Below, in pieces: positions 24,842-35,369 of a DNA stretch of 64,000 nucleotides. The notes beneath the pieces were generated by a model. It searched no databases. It was not told the origin of the DNA and saw only the letters and a list, made by a program, of their open reading frames with translations. The translations under genes were made by a program, and so were the position numbers. The first letter of the stretch is position 1. Every line of letters begins with the position of its first letter. This DNA is from Chiridota heheva (lineage: Eukaryota > Echinodermata > Holothuroidea > Apodida > Chiridotidae): assembly GCA_020152595.1 (NCBI GenBank), contig JAIGNY010002799.1, positions 490,501 to 554,500 of the forward strand, written 5' to 3'.

Positions 24842-25436
24842 CAGTGGCGTAAGAACTGGGGCGCAGGGGGCCCAATGCCTCCCAATAATTTTATTAGGGG
24901 GCCAGGTGCCATTTCGACCCCCCTCCCCTCCCCTCCCCAGTAATGAAGGTCCTAACAAATTGATTTTGAACAGTCAGATGCAATCATGGCATCTTTTCTT
25001 CCGAAAATCTTCTATTTTCGAGAATTCTCTTTCAATTTTCGTAAAATTTCCTTCAAATTTTGTAAAATCTTCTTCATTTTTGGGAAATTTTTGTAAAACT
25101 TCCTTCATTTTGGAAAAAATATCTTCATTTTAGAGAAATTTTCAGAATATTTTCAGAATATTTTCTTCATTTTCGTAAAATTTGCTTCAATTTTCGTGAA
25201 ATGTCTTCAATCCATTTTCGGCAAATTTTACCATATTTTAAATAATTTTATGACCACCCCCCTTACCCCCTCACCAAACCCATTTACCCCACCCAAAACC
25301 CCACCCCCTTACCCCTATCCCCACCCCCTTTACAAATAACTTTACCGTGATAAGAGACTCGTACAATTTTGTAGGTTGTTGGGACAAAGATTTAATCTGC
25401 CCTCTCCCCAATGTCAAATATCTTCCTACGCCACTG
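24842..25436. mobile_element. 595-bp hAT-like non-autonomous element with internal degenerate array
   Basis: CAGTGGCGTAAGAA at the left and TTCCTACGCCACTG at the right form terminal inverted repeats. ATCTA flanks both ends directly (24837-24841 and 25437-25441). The interior holds a C-rich run, then about ten degenerate copies of a 20-22 bp TTTTCGTAAAATTTCCTTCA motif, then CCACCCCCTTACCCC. The right 110 bp matches the inverted end at 47094. CAGTGG ends suggest hAT, although the 5-bp flank is shorter than the usual 8-bp duplication. Confidence 0.75.
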
Positions 25437-25653
25437 ATCTACTAAAATTGGTGCGGAATTTAGTGTTGAATGAATTACAAAAGGTGTCCGTCTGTTTCAA
25501 TTCCTTGAAAATAGGGATTACAATTCCTTGAAAGTCTTCTAGGTTTAGACTTTGCCACTGCAAACAATATAATGATTCATGAAATATTGTAGTTGGGGCC
25601 CCTCTGCAATTTATTTTTTATTTATTTTTTCGCTGTCGTCTACGTGAATTAGT

Positions 25654-25797
25654 AGTACTGTAAAGATCCCTTATAATAGTGCTGTGAAGATCCATTATAA
25701 TAGTACTGTGAAGATCCCTTATAATAGTATTGTGAAGATCTATTATAATAGTATTGTGAAGATCTATTATAATAGTACTGTGAAGATCCCTTATAAT
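25654..25797. repeat. 24-bp tandem repeat, six copies
   Basis: The unit AGTACTGTGAAGATCCCTTA plus TAAT repeats exactly six times with few changes. The 61-codon minus frame across it is an artefact. Confidence 0.95.
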
Positions 25798-26285
25798 AAG
25801 CATTAAGCACTGGATTTATGTTCCTTTTACAATGTTCCTTTTACATTCATACATGATTAATTCAATCATTTATCTATTCATGTGTTCCATATAAATTCAA
25901 ATATTCAAGGGGGGGGGGGGTGAAGGGTGAGGAGCATATGCCAAAAAGCCACCCTTTTTTCAATGCGCTTCGCCTTTTGTGATGTGTTAAGTGCTGAAAG
26001 CTCAGATGAGTCCACAGGCAATGAATGATATCTTAGTGTGAAATGTTCTTCAATTGAAAATCAAAAGCCCAAAATATTTTTCTGGCCCGCTAGATCTTTG
26101 TGACATGGTTTTGATGCCATCCCAACCCCCGCGTGGATTTATCAGTGATGAAATGCGCGAATTTTATATGATGAATGATTGACATATTTTGCTAGTATTA
26201 TTTTTGACAATGTAATGACATGGCTGCATGGTGATGTGTTCTTTTGATTAACCATTAAATTCAAGATATTTTAAAAGCCAGTACC
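25798..26285. other. Non-coding stretch with poly-G tract
   Basis: G10 near 25911-25920; nothing else recognised. Confidence 0.4.
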
Positions 26286-26289
26286 TCCC

Positions 26290-26770
26290 CAGATAGCATA
26301 CAATGATGGGCCAACGTTTGCCGCCGTTGGCATACGTTAGTTGTATGTAGGGTTGGCGAGCCAACAACGTAAGGCCAATGCATTGAAGCCAACATTTGAC
26401 TGCGGTGGCGTGGTCAGCAATAATAATAATAATGAAAAAAAAAGGGAGGGGTCCAAAAGGTCATAAACCTCCCCCGCAAGACGAAGTGCTCAAATTTAGG
26501 CCAATTCTGTTGGCAATTTTTTTTGTTGTTGAAAAATCAAAAAATATATATAAAAACAAAATTTTATCAATTTTTGAAAATGAAATGGGGGCAAGCCCCC
26601 TCATTCCCCCGTGGCTACGCCACTGTTTTACTGATAAACATTGGGCAAACGTTAGGTAACTATGATAATACCAACAGTTGGTAGGCCTATGTAGACATTG
26701 CTCCAACTCTGGGTCAATAGAAATTTGATGGGATTTAGACAATGAGCCAATGTGGGGCCAATATAAATTT
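26290..26770. repeat. GCCAACGTTGGC-type degenerate array, split by a hAT-like insertion
   Basis: Words such as GGGCCAACG, CCGTTGGC, GTTGGCGAGCCAAC, GGGCAAACG, CAACAGTTGG and GGGGCCAAT recur on both sides of 26403-26625. The hAT-like element therefore interrupts a pre-existing repeat. Confidence 0.5.
26403..26625. mobile_element. 223-bp hAT-like MITE with 8-bp target duplication
   Basis: The ends are CGGTGGCGT and ACGCCACTG. Flanks are TTTGACTG (26395-26402) and TTTTACTG (26626-26633), an 8-bp duplication with one mismatch, the length expected for hAT elements. The right end GTGGCTACGCCACTG also resembles the element at 49256-49541. No transposase. Confidence 0.75.
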
Positions 26771-26825
26771 GCCAATCTTTCGATTTATAGCCTATAGTTT
26801 ACAGGGATTCCTGTTTTCACTTTAT

Positions 26826-26857
26826 CCAAAGAGCCTCTACATGTAGAAGCTCTTTGG
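26826..26857. repeat. 32-bp palindrome made of two P-type element tips
   Basis: CCAAAGAGCCTCTACA joins TGTAGAAGCTCTTTGG with one mismatch. Each half equals the outer tip of the terminal repeats at 27127 and 34106, so it looks like two ends head to head, about 270 bp outside the element. Confidence 0.6.
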
Positions 26858-27126
26858 GAGCGCAAGCAAAATCACAAGGTTATCGCCGCTTTGACGTTTG
26901 TAACTTATGAATGGAAGTATTTGGGAGTCCATTTTACACGGCCTGACAATTAACATATATCTATGTACCATATATATATATATATCAAATCCAACGTAAT
27001 TGGTGCAAAAAAGGGTCCGTACTTTTCAACAAATAGAAATCGATGAGAGAAAACATTTCGCGTTCGCTTACGTATCCCTTTATCTTAATTCTGACGTAAT
27101 CTTAGCACGTCCGAGCTGCATGGACT

Positions 27127-27166
27127 CAAAGAGCTTCTACATATAGAGTTCTAACGGTCGTAAAAC
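27127..27166 (+). repeat. Left 40-bp terminal inverted repeat
   Basis: It matches the reverse complement of 34067-34106 at 38 of 40 positions. Confidence 0.9.
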
Positions 27167-27282
27167 GTAGCCTTCGGCAAAGAAACGCCGGAAAAAATCC
27201 CTACACGTTTCTAACTTACAAACTTAATACCCTGCAGATTCACTCAACACATCCCATGGGCCCCCATAAAAGTTCCTTCGAA

Positions 27283-27299
27283 GCAATGTGTGTAGCCGC
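27283..27299 (+). repeat. Left subterminal inverted repeat (17 bp)
   Basis: GCAATGTGTGTAGCCGC is exactly inverted at 34043-34059. On the left it is about 117 bp inside the terminal repeat, on the right only 7 bp, so one end has gained or lost sequence. Confidence 0.8.
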
Positions 27300-27409
27300 T
27301 CCCAGCGCTAGAGCAGGCCAGCAAATAACGTCATTACTATACTCATTCTAAAGTGACCTGTGCCTTATGTTATACGGCTGCGCAGTGTGTATTTTGCTGT
27401 AGTTTCTTA

Positions 27410-27488
27410 ATGAAAATTATGTGCAGTTGTAGATCAAGTCGTTACAAAAGTACTGAAAAAAACCCGAAATCGATCGGATTTTTTAACG
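27410..27488 (+). other. Possible THAP-like first exon of the P-type transposase
   Basis: The frame MKIMCSCRSSRYKSTEK...SIGFFNG ends at a strong donor ACG|GTAAGT. P-type transposases start with a C2CH THAP zinc finger (C-x2-4-C...). The order Cys, CR.SRY..., then I.FF recalls that domain, but the Cys spacing here is C-x-C, so the match is weak. The position just inside the left terminal repeat fits a first exon. Confidence 0.3.
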
Positions 27489-28583
27489 GTAAGTTATCTT
27501 AATATTATTGGTGACATTTATGGCTACTAATTTAGGTAAATTTGGGAAAATAGCTTGCATTAATTATGTTTTTTGGGTTATTTCCTGCAGGTTCCTGTAA
27601 ATGACGTTGGGTCAAGTTGGTTTGTTTACCTTTCTTTATGCACTTCTGACAGCGCTAGTATGTGTGCAATGTTCTCCAATCAAGAAAATCGCACTTTTTG
27701 GTCAGATTTTCAGGTTGTTTTCATGGCAACTACTTTTTACTTAGGGTTATATTGAAAAACGTTTAGAAATTGTTCAATAATTGAGTCTTAAAATAGTAGG
27801 AATAAGTTTAAAAAACGAAGGTCAAGAAAGTGGTACTGGCACTAGGCCCTGGGCCCTACTGGTCTTAATACTGCAGTGGCAGCTTCGTCAAGATAGTGTG
27901 CTAGGATAGGCCTTAGGCCTAACTAAGAAAAAAAAACTTGGACCCATTCTAGGCCTAGGTCTAAAATAATTGAAGCTACATATGGTGATCGAATGCTAGA
28001 TTCTTTTGAAAATTACTACAGTTGTGATGCACTGTAGTAATTTAGCTTAGAAGTTTGAGCAGGCTAAGGCAAACGAAATTCCCTTGATTTATTTTCATTT
28101 AGCCTACAAAACAATGATTCAATACACAATGGGAAATAGGCTTAGGACTAGGCCTACCCTTTTTTTTCTTTTCTTTTTGCGTGCAATATTTTGGCTCTCA
28201 TTTTCAAATTGTTGAAAGAATTTTCATATCATCTTTATATGATGTGTTACTGCACTTCATGGCATAAGAATAATAACTGGGTTTAAAATGATTGAAAGGC
28301 TTAGTTAGATAGTTTCAGGCTGTGATTTTTGTGTCATGCTCAATTTATTTTATAATGATTAATACATACAAAAAATATGCATCATTTTATAGTTAAGCTA
28401 GCTTAGTACAGCTGGCGGCCTTGCAACTTTGCTGCCCAGCCGGCAGGGATATGCCATAGTTTGAAGATACATAATAAGTTCTTTCAACATAAACATGCAT
28501 CGTTCTTTTATTAAGATTATTACAATGCTGGACCATGCGACTTTAATGCTACTGTAGCCGGGGATACTGCATGAGAGCCATAA

Positions 28584-28862
28584 GATTACACAAACGATTC
28601 TTTAATAATTGATAAGATTACATCATTCACCTCTGAAGTTCATGAGTCTGATAATTTTTCGAGAGAAACTGCTTCTAAAGTTCCTCCCAAATTTTCCCAC
28701 CAGGATGATTTGTTTCAATTTGATCAAGTGGGTCTTAATCATCATACAAAAAAGTGGAAAAATAGTGGTGAATTGGAAAAAAAGTTGTATGAACAAAAAG
28801 CACTTTATGAAAATGCTGTCGCATTTCAGATTCATCATTCAAAAGAAGGCTCTCTTGTGTGA
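28584..28862 (+). other. Open segment, possible internal transposase exon
   Basis: About 92 codons open between TAA and TGA without needing a Met, reading SFTSEVHESDNFSRETASKV and later KKWKNSGELEKKLYEQKALY. The charged, coiled-coil-like composition differs from AT-driven noise and could lie between the THAP and catalytic parts. I cannot match it to a family block. Confidence 0.3.
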
Positions 28863-29225
28863 ACTTGTGCATTTGAATCCCTGGCCATTTTATTGTGTTT
28901 AAATTGTCAATATCAACTATTATTACTGTAAGTTAGCAATGCATTTTAACTGCAGAAGCCATTTACAAGTTATCAATTTTCATGTACATGTATGTACAGC
29001 ATTTGCTTAGAGATACTCTATAATCGTTTGTGATCATTTGATCTATGTAATCATTTGTACAAAAGATATTGCAGTAGTCATCATTTTAGTAAATCTCATA
29101 TGATAAATAGGCTAAGTTTCTGGCTATTACTAATTACTCTTACCACTCTGTAAGCACAGAATTTGTACATACTGTAAAGATAATAAATCATTTAGTATTT
29201 TGCCTCATTATTTTTTTTATTTCAG

Positions 29226-29308
29226 GTGGAAATGTATCATCTCATTATGAGGTTTCTTCGTCATCTCTGCGGAACTAAATTTAAAGAGCATAACCTGGAA
29301 GGCTTGAG
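29226..29308 (+). pseudogene. P-type transposase, exon fragment 1
   Basis: It sits between ATTTCAG and a GAG|GTAAGC donor and reads VEMYHLIMRFLRHLCGTKFK then EHNLEGLR. It corresponds to the helical block (F..LM..FF.CLN) that precedes the WL..FL block in P/THAP-type transposases. Assignment rests partly on its order with the next two exons. Confidence 0.5.
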
Positions 29309-29788
29309 GTAAGCATTCTTGTTTTTGTTTTTTGTAGCTTTATATTCACTTTTATGTGTATGTTTACTAAAATGATATCCAATCATCAGCTTTCAGCACA
29401 TTTGTTGGTTGCAGCATGGGCAGGGGGATTTAAAGATCACCCCTTGAGTGTATTAACACTTTTTTTGAAGGATTGATGGCATATCATTATTTGGACAATT
29501 GATATTTTCCTTAAAAAGGAATTTTCAATTTCTGGAAGTCTTTGATTTAAATGCATTTTCTTAAAACTAACACAGTGCTGTGTCTCAGAAGAGATCCATT
29601 TGAAAAATTCAGTGCTAGAAAGCATTTTCTGTGCTATGCTAATATGCTTACAGGGTTTGCTTCAGACTGATAATGGATTTGAATATGTGTAGCCAATACT
29701 AACTTCTACTGGTACTTGTTATAAACACTTTCTGTAACATTTAGAATGACATATTTTGAGATATGACTCCCTTTTCTTTTAATTTGAG

Positions 29789-29914
29789 TGGTTGGTGAAG
29801 GACTTCCTTAGCTTTTTGTCAGAATGGCAAGCAGAGATTAGGAGCTGTTGGTATCAGTAAGAAGGAGAATCAGAGGTACATAAGCCGTGTCGCCTCAAGG
29901 ATTCTACGTAACAG
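29789..29914 (+). pseudogene. P-type transposase, exon fragment 2 (frameshifted)
   Basis: WLVKDFLSFLSEWQAEI is followed in a second frame by GAVGISKKENQRYISRVASR and ILRN before a CAG|GTGTGT donor. It corresponds to the WL..DFL.YL..W block of P-type transposases. The frame change near 29830 breaks the reading frame. Confidence 0.6.
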
Positions 29915-29955
29915 GTGTGTTAAATATTATTTCGTTTGAAAAAATGAATGCCTAT

Positions 29956-30410
29956 GGATGCCTTCTGCTGTTTGGATGCCTTCTGTTGTTTGGATGCCTT
30001 CTGCTGTTTGGATGCCTGCTGCTGTTTGGATGCCTTCTGCTGTTTGGATGCCTTCTGCTGTTTGGATGCCTTCTGTTGTTTGGATGCCTTCTGCTGTTTG
30101 GATGCCTGCTGCTGTTTGGATGCCTTCTGCTGTTTGGATGCCTTCTGCTGTTTGGATGCCTTCTGCTGTTTGGATGCCTTCTGCTGTTTGGATGCCTTCT
30201 GCTGTTTGGATGCCTTCTGCTGTTTGAATGCCTTCTGCTGTTTGGATGCCTTCTGCTGTTTGGATGCCTTCTGCTGTTTAAATGCATTCTGCTGTTTGGA
30301 TGCCTTCTGCTGTTTGGATGCCTTCTGCTGTTTGGATGCATTCTGCTGTTTGGATGCCTTCTGCTGTTTGGACGCCTTCTGCTGTTTGGACACCTGTTGT
30401 TTGGACACCT
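29956..30410. repeat. 18-bp minisatellite, about 25 copies
   Basis: The unit TTTGGATGCCTTCTGCTG has few variants and two 15-bp-like shortened copies at the right end. Because 18 is divisible by three, all three plus frames and two minus frames are open for 89-196 codons (GCLLLF, CLDAFC, KASKQQ, RHPNSR). It lies in the inferred intron between transposase exons 2 and 3. Confidence 0.95.
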
Positions 30411-30847
30411 TTGATAAGCATAGTTCCTCAGTTTTAGAGTGTGCCATAGAAAAGGCTCTGTGTGTGATATAGACTGAACCACACACTCGACCATGTTGTG
30501 TTCTATTCAACTTCTGATTGCTCCTTCCACCTTCTTTGGATCACAAGTAATTTACTAACTTGGACCTTTTCCATCATTAACAATGTTGAGTTGTATAAAA
30601 ATAAAGAAAATTCAAAAATTCATTTAAATTCAAGAAAATCCCATTCTTCGTTCCTCCTCCCCTTCCTTCTCCCCTTCCCACTCCCCTTCCCCTCCCTCAA
30701 TAATAAATAATAATAATAATAATAAAATGAATAAATACATTGTTTTTTTCACATCAATGTCACTGGTTTTATATACTGTTGTTTTTTAAAGAAATCATCA
30801 TTAAAAATTCAAGTTACAACAGTTGTTGTTCTCTTTTTCTTTCATAG

Positions 30848-31034
30848 TGAACTCATTTGTTGAAATTACAAAGGAATTGCTGCAAGTAGAAGGTAAGACA
30901 TATGTACTAAGCGACAAGTTCAACCAGGAACCCATCGAAGAGTTCTTTGTTAAACAGCTTCGAGCCAGAGGTTCCCATGACAACCCAACAATGGAGCAGT
31001 TTGGACATCACATGCTAAACCAATGTTGTTGCAG
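30848..31034 (+). pseudogene. P-type transposase, exon fragment 3 (C-terminal)
   Basis: After TTTCTTTCATAG the frame reads VNSFVEITKELLQVEGKTY, VLSDKFNQEPIEEFFVKQLR, ARGSHDNPTMEQFGHHMLNQ. The blocks NSF.E....LL, YVLS..FNQ.P.E.FF..QR..G...DNP....F are characteristic of P/THAP9-type transposases near their C-terminus. It ends at CAG|GTAGAA or at a TAG four bases later. The phase with fragment 2 is off by one, so this copy is not intact. Confidence 0.8.
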
Positions 31035-32945
31035 GTAGAAATTGGGGCATTAAAAAGCAATGTAACTGCCAGTCAACCAAGTGAAGCAGAAATAAGTGAC
31101 GAGCCTCTGCCAAACAGGAAACGGTGGTCAAATATCAGATGGGGCCTAATATCAGATGAACTGCATTAGCCCTTCTGTAAATTATTTTCCTAATATCATT
31201 ATAGATCTGATGTTTATACAAATCTGACTGATTTTGTTATCATACTAGTAGGCTATCTACAATTACAGAGGGAATCTGGTTTTGAGAAAGTTGCTTGACA
31301 TCCTGATGCTTATTGTGCTTCATACTTATAATACCACTTCCTCAGCCATTATTGATTGGATAATAAAATCAATATTATCTATGCGCAAATATCTTGGGGT
31401 TGGCAAAATGAGACAACATCAACCCCGTTATGTATGTAAATCATCACTGAAAGTGTTGAACTATTGCATTCACAAAAACTTGACAATAAGCGAGCAAAAA
31501 AACCCTACATATTGATGGTATGGCTTTTGCTTTTCTTTTTTTTGGCTTTTGGTTATGTTATTTGTTTAATTGTAAGGCAGTTTTGATAAGTATTATGCAG
31601 TGTCTTGTGCTATATATTTACTGCCTATTAATATAGTTAACTTATGTGTGTCTTGTTGATTCTTATAGAAAAAAGAAAGTTAGATGATAAATGCAAGAGT
31701 GTAATATATGGCTTATATATAAGTTTATTGGCTTTCACCATTTTAGAAAGGTAAATTGTGTCTCGATTCTTTATACTTGTTAGTTCTTAATTTGAAAGGG
31801 GAAGTTTAAGGAAACTTACTTCAACCGATTTCACATAAAATATTTAATTTGGCTATTAGTCTTAAGCTGTTCAGATTTTACAGCAAATGTTATCGGTATG
31901 GTAATGTAGAAAAAGATGAATATTTACAGATAAACTCAAGGTAAATCAAAAGGGAAATCCGATTACACACAACAAAGGCACAACAGAACTTGATTTAATT
32001 TGGTCGGTGATGCTAGTAGGTGCCTTTGGAAATGTAAACACTATAAGGTTTCATTAATATTCGAAGAGCAACTAGCACTGTATAAATGTTATATGCTATA
32101 AATAAATGAGAGTTCACACTTTCATTGTTTCAAGTATGATATTATGAAGTTGAGGTTGAGAAGCTTCAAAAAGAGACAGGAAGAGTTGTATGATACGTGG
32201 GCAACAACTTACTGTTTGAATTATTTGTCAGGTAAAATACAAGTTGCATGCACTATATCCCAGGAAAGAAGTAGGTATTTAAGGTCTTCAACAACTTAAA
32301 GTTCAGCTACAGGCTCAACAGTAATTTTTCTTTAATTTATTTTCTTCTCTTCACTGTACAGAATTAGAAAGATGTTAATTATGAGAAAATGTCAGTTTCA
32401 TTTATAAGAGACTTTCGTTGTGTGTCAATTATATAATGTATTTGAAAATGTTTTTGAAAATGTATTAACACATTTTACTCTGCTTATGGTTTAGTCTTTC
32501 TTTGTAACACTTAACATGATTGGTTTGTGGGTGAAATGCATATCATAATTGGATACCTTTGGAATGATTAGTTTCTATTTTTCCTGGTAAGAAGTGCTGC
32601 AAAATTTATAATCGTTTATTTTGCATTTATGGAGATCAATTTTGATACTTGAGTATTCTTGATATTTTTTGCAGAAGTTGATCTATTTCAATAAATCTTG
32701 TTTTGACTACTGGATTTGCTTTCTATTGTCCTTTTTGGTGTTGGTAGGGGGTGGGGATTAATGATGACTTGTAAATTTACACCTAGCTCGTATATACTGT
32801 TGTCCGTAAGGGCTAGAGGTAAGGCCTTTAAGGCCAAATTTCACAGAATCCTGAATTCCATACAGTCACTTTCCCAAGACCACCAAACACATAGGTCTTT
32901 CAGGGGCCTGGGACCCCTATAGACTGAATTTGAGAGGGACAAAGG
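31035..32945 (+). other. P-element interior without further recognised exons
   Basis: A short open stretch to about 31170 (VEIGALKSNVTASQPSEAE, then EPLPNRKRW) could be the extreme C-terminus in another frame. Beyond it the DNA is AT-rich, with no recognisable coding. Confidence 0.4.
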
Positions 32946-32949
32946 TATC

Positions 32950-33475
32950 TTGCCCATTGGCCTGGTTCTCTCTTAGAGTTCATCAAATGCTTCATCCTCA
33001 CCTCAATAAACAAGTCGGAATTGGTCAATGTCAGAGTTGGTACTCGTCGCCGTGGGTAAATATCACATACAGTATGGCGAGTACTCATAGTAGTGGGCAA
33101 ATGTCACATAGGGTGAGTACTCCTTGTAGTGGGTAATTGTCACACAGAGTGGGTACCTGGCCTCTTGTAATTGATAAAAGCCCATTGCACTTCATTCCCC
33201 ACCCCCGTGAACAAGTCTGATTTGGATTTGATCAATATCAAGAGTGGGTACTCCTCGTAGTGGGTATATGTCACATAGGGTGACTCATTGTAGTAGGTAA
33301 ATGTCACAGGGTAAGTACCTGGTCCTCACTTGTGTTTGACAAAACCCTTTTCACTTGCTTCATTCTCCACCACCCCCGTAAACAATTCTGGCTCGGAATT
33401 TGTCAATGTCAGAGTGAGTACTCACAGCGAGTAATGTTGAGCCTACATACTGTTTGGTAAGTACCCAGCTAGGGC
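32950..33475. repeat. Degenerate tandem repeat of 150-200 bp, three units
   Basis: Each unit has a CTTCATTC(T/C)CCAC-type start, a GT.AACAA.TC.G segment, GTCAATGTCAGAGT, and one to three copies of GGGTGAGTACTCCTTGTAG with GGGTAAATGTCACA. Confidence 0.7.
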
Positions 33476-33721
33476 CGTAATTCTCATTTGAAAAGTGTGT
33501 GTGAAAGAAAGGGAGGGGAGTGGGGGTTAGGCCTCTTATCAAAAAAGTGTGGGGACAGGAGGCAAATTTTCCCCAAAATGTACTGATGTTTTGTTTTTAA
33601 AAGTGGTAATAGACATTTGACTGGGTACATGTGATATGGTAAGTCAGAAGACAAAAGCTTCTTTTCTTTTCCGTAAGCCTGAATATTGTTCACTTTAGCA
33701 CCTCAAACTGCCAAGAAATGT

Positions 33722-33952
<231 letters not shown>

Positions 33953-34042
33953 TGTGTATATACGATGCATTACACACAAGTTGGTACACCTATTACGTAA
34001 TCGGGCCAGCTCCACGAGAGTGATTCAAGGAGTTTTACGACG

Positions 34043-34059
34043 GCGGCTACACACATTGC
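34043..34059 (-). repeat. Right subterminal inverted repeat (17 bp)
   Basis: Exact reverse complement of 27283-27299. Confidence 0.8.
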
Positions 34060-34066
34060 TACAAAG

Positions 34067-34106
34067 GTTTTACGACCGGTAGAACTCCATATGTAGAAGC
34101 TCTTTG
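34067..34106 (-). repeat. Right 40-bp terminal inverted repeat
   Basis: Reads GTTTTACGACCGG...GAAGCTCTTTG and mirrors the left repeat with two mismatches. Confidence 0.9.
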
Positions 34107-34275
34107 GATTATCCTTTGAGTTGTACGTACACGTTATAGGAAGCTTGTGCTTTTAATTTGAACAAAGTAATAACAAGGACGTATTTACGCACATCTTTAA
34201 TAATGAAAATATTATTATTTTTCGCAGGCAGATCCTCTTTTCATCTGAAACTTGAAGTAATACCATCTCAACGCA

Positions 34276-34431
34276 ATGGCCAGCAACCATGCAAAGGTCA
34301 TTGTTACACTGGTGTGTTTTACGTATGTACTTATCTCAGTCTATTTGTACTTTGACGGTAACATCATTTTCAAACCTATTCAGCAAAGTACTAGTTTACC
34401 GGCACCTTCACACTATTCAAAGATTAAACAA
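34276..34431 (+). CDS. Candidate first coding exon of a type II membrane protein
   Basis: The 52-codon exon begins MASNHAKVIVTLVCFTYVLI and ends SKIKQ at a strong donor CAA|GTAAGT (phase 0). A short basic N-terminus is followed by one hydrophobic segment (about residues 8-26) and a Pro/Ser/Gln stem. That is the layout of Golgi type II enzymes such as glycosyltransferases and sulfotransferases; which one cannot be told. An acceptor-like TTCGCAG lies at 34223-34229, consistent with a 5' UTR intron. No downstream exon was identified in the window. The exon lies about 170 bp past the right end of the P-type element. Confidence 0.45.
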
Positions 34432-34456
34432 GTAAGTTTTTCAAACAGTATGGTTA

Positions 34457-34740
34457 CCGTATTTCACGTATAATAAGCGCGCTTACGAAAATAAAATTGT
34501 ACCACTTTTTAGGCGTAAATTTCCTTCTTAATAAGCGCTCATGCTCGGGAGTCACGTACAGTGCGAATTCGGCGAAACAAAATGAAAGATATTCATAAGT
34601 AAATACCATTATTGTTTTCTCCCCGACATGCGCGATTCGGGATAACGTACAAAAAAAGGTATAAAAAGCATTAATTATTTATTAGTCAAATGTTGGGTGG
34701 GCACCTTTTAGTGCAGGGATGCCTATTAAGTCGAATACAG
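34457..34740. mobile_element. 284-bp MITE of the AATAAGCGCCC family, TA target
   Basis: The ends are CCGTATTTCACGTATAATAA and a right end whose complement is CTGTATTCGACTTAATAGGC. TA stands on both sides (34455-34456 and 34741-34742). Internal GAAAATAAAATTGTACCACT and TTGGGTGGGC are shared with the copies at 42326 and 44688. Non-coding; TA duplication suggests mobilisation by a Tc1/mariner-like or similar transposase. Confidence 0.7.
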
Positions 34741-34895
34741 TATTTGCATTTTTGATTTAGCACAACCGGAAGCGAACAAGCGAGTTACATTGCAAGATTT
34801 CTCTCAAACATTTCTGTTAAATTGCTAATTAGCTTAACTAGCTTAGCTTAGCTATAGCTTAGCTTCTCCCGCAATCGGTAATTCAATCTTTTTTT

Positions 34896-35182
34896 CATCA
34901 GGGTGTCATTTACCTTTTAACATGATGTCATTTACTTTTTAACAGGTTGCCATTTAATATTTACAGGGTGTCATAATTACTTTTTAACAGGCTGTCATTT
35001 ACTTTTTAACAGTGTTGCATTTACTTCTTAATAGGGTGCCATTTACTTTTTAAAAGGGTGTTATTTACTGTTAAACAAGTGAAATTGAATTTGTAACTCG
35101 GTGACATTAAAATTTTTAAATGGTGTTATTTACTTTTTAGCGGGGTGCCATTTACTTTTTAAGAGGGTGCCATTTACAAAAA
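34896..35182. repeat. Roughly 26-bp tandem repeat, about 10 copies
   Basis: GGGTGCCATTTACTTTTTAACA and variants recur in head-to-tail order; two copies are shorter or diverged. Confidence 0.85.
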
Positions 35183-35369
35183 TGTAAATGCATAGCCTTA
35201 AAAAAAAATCTGGAGTAGGACGTGGGGGGCGGAGGTGGGCGGGGGTGCAGATGGGACATATCATATCCACACAATTTATAAAGTCAGCAGCTGATGGAGA
35301 GAGCTAAATTTTATTTCCGTCTTAACAAACCTAGGGAATATATGAGTCTCTTATGTCCAAGAATTATTT

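Noticed and set aside
25654..25797. Possible CRISPR array
   Set aside because: Six head-to-tail 24-mers with no unique spacers.
29887..30510. GCLLLF, CLDAFC and KASKQQ proteins up to 196 codons
   Set aside because: 18-bp minisatellite with five simultaneous open frames; no reason to prefer one.
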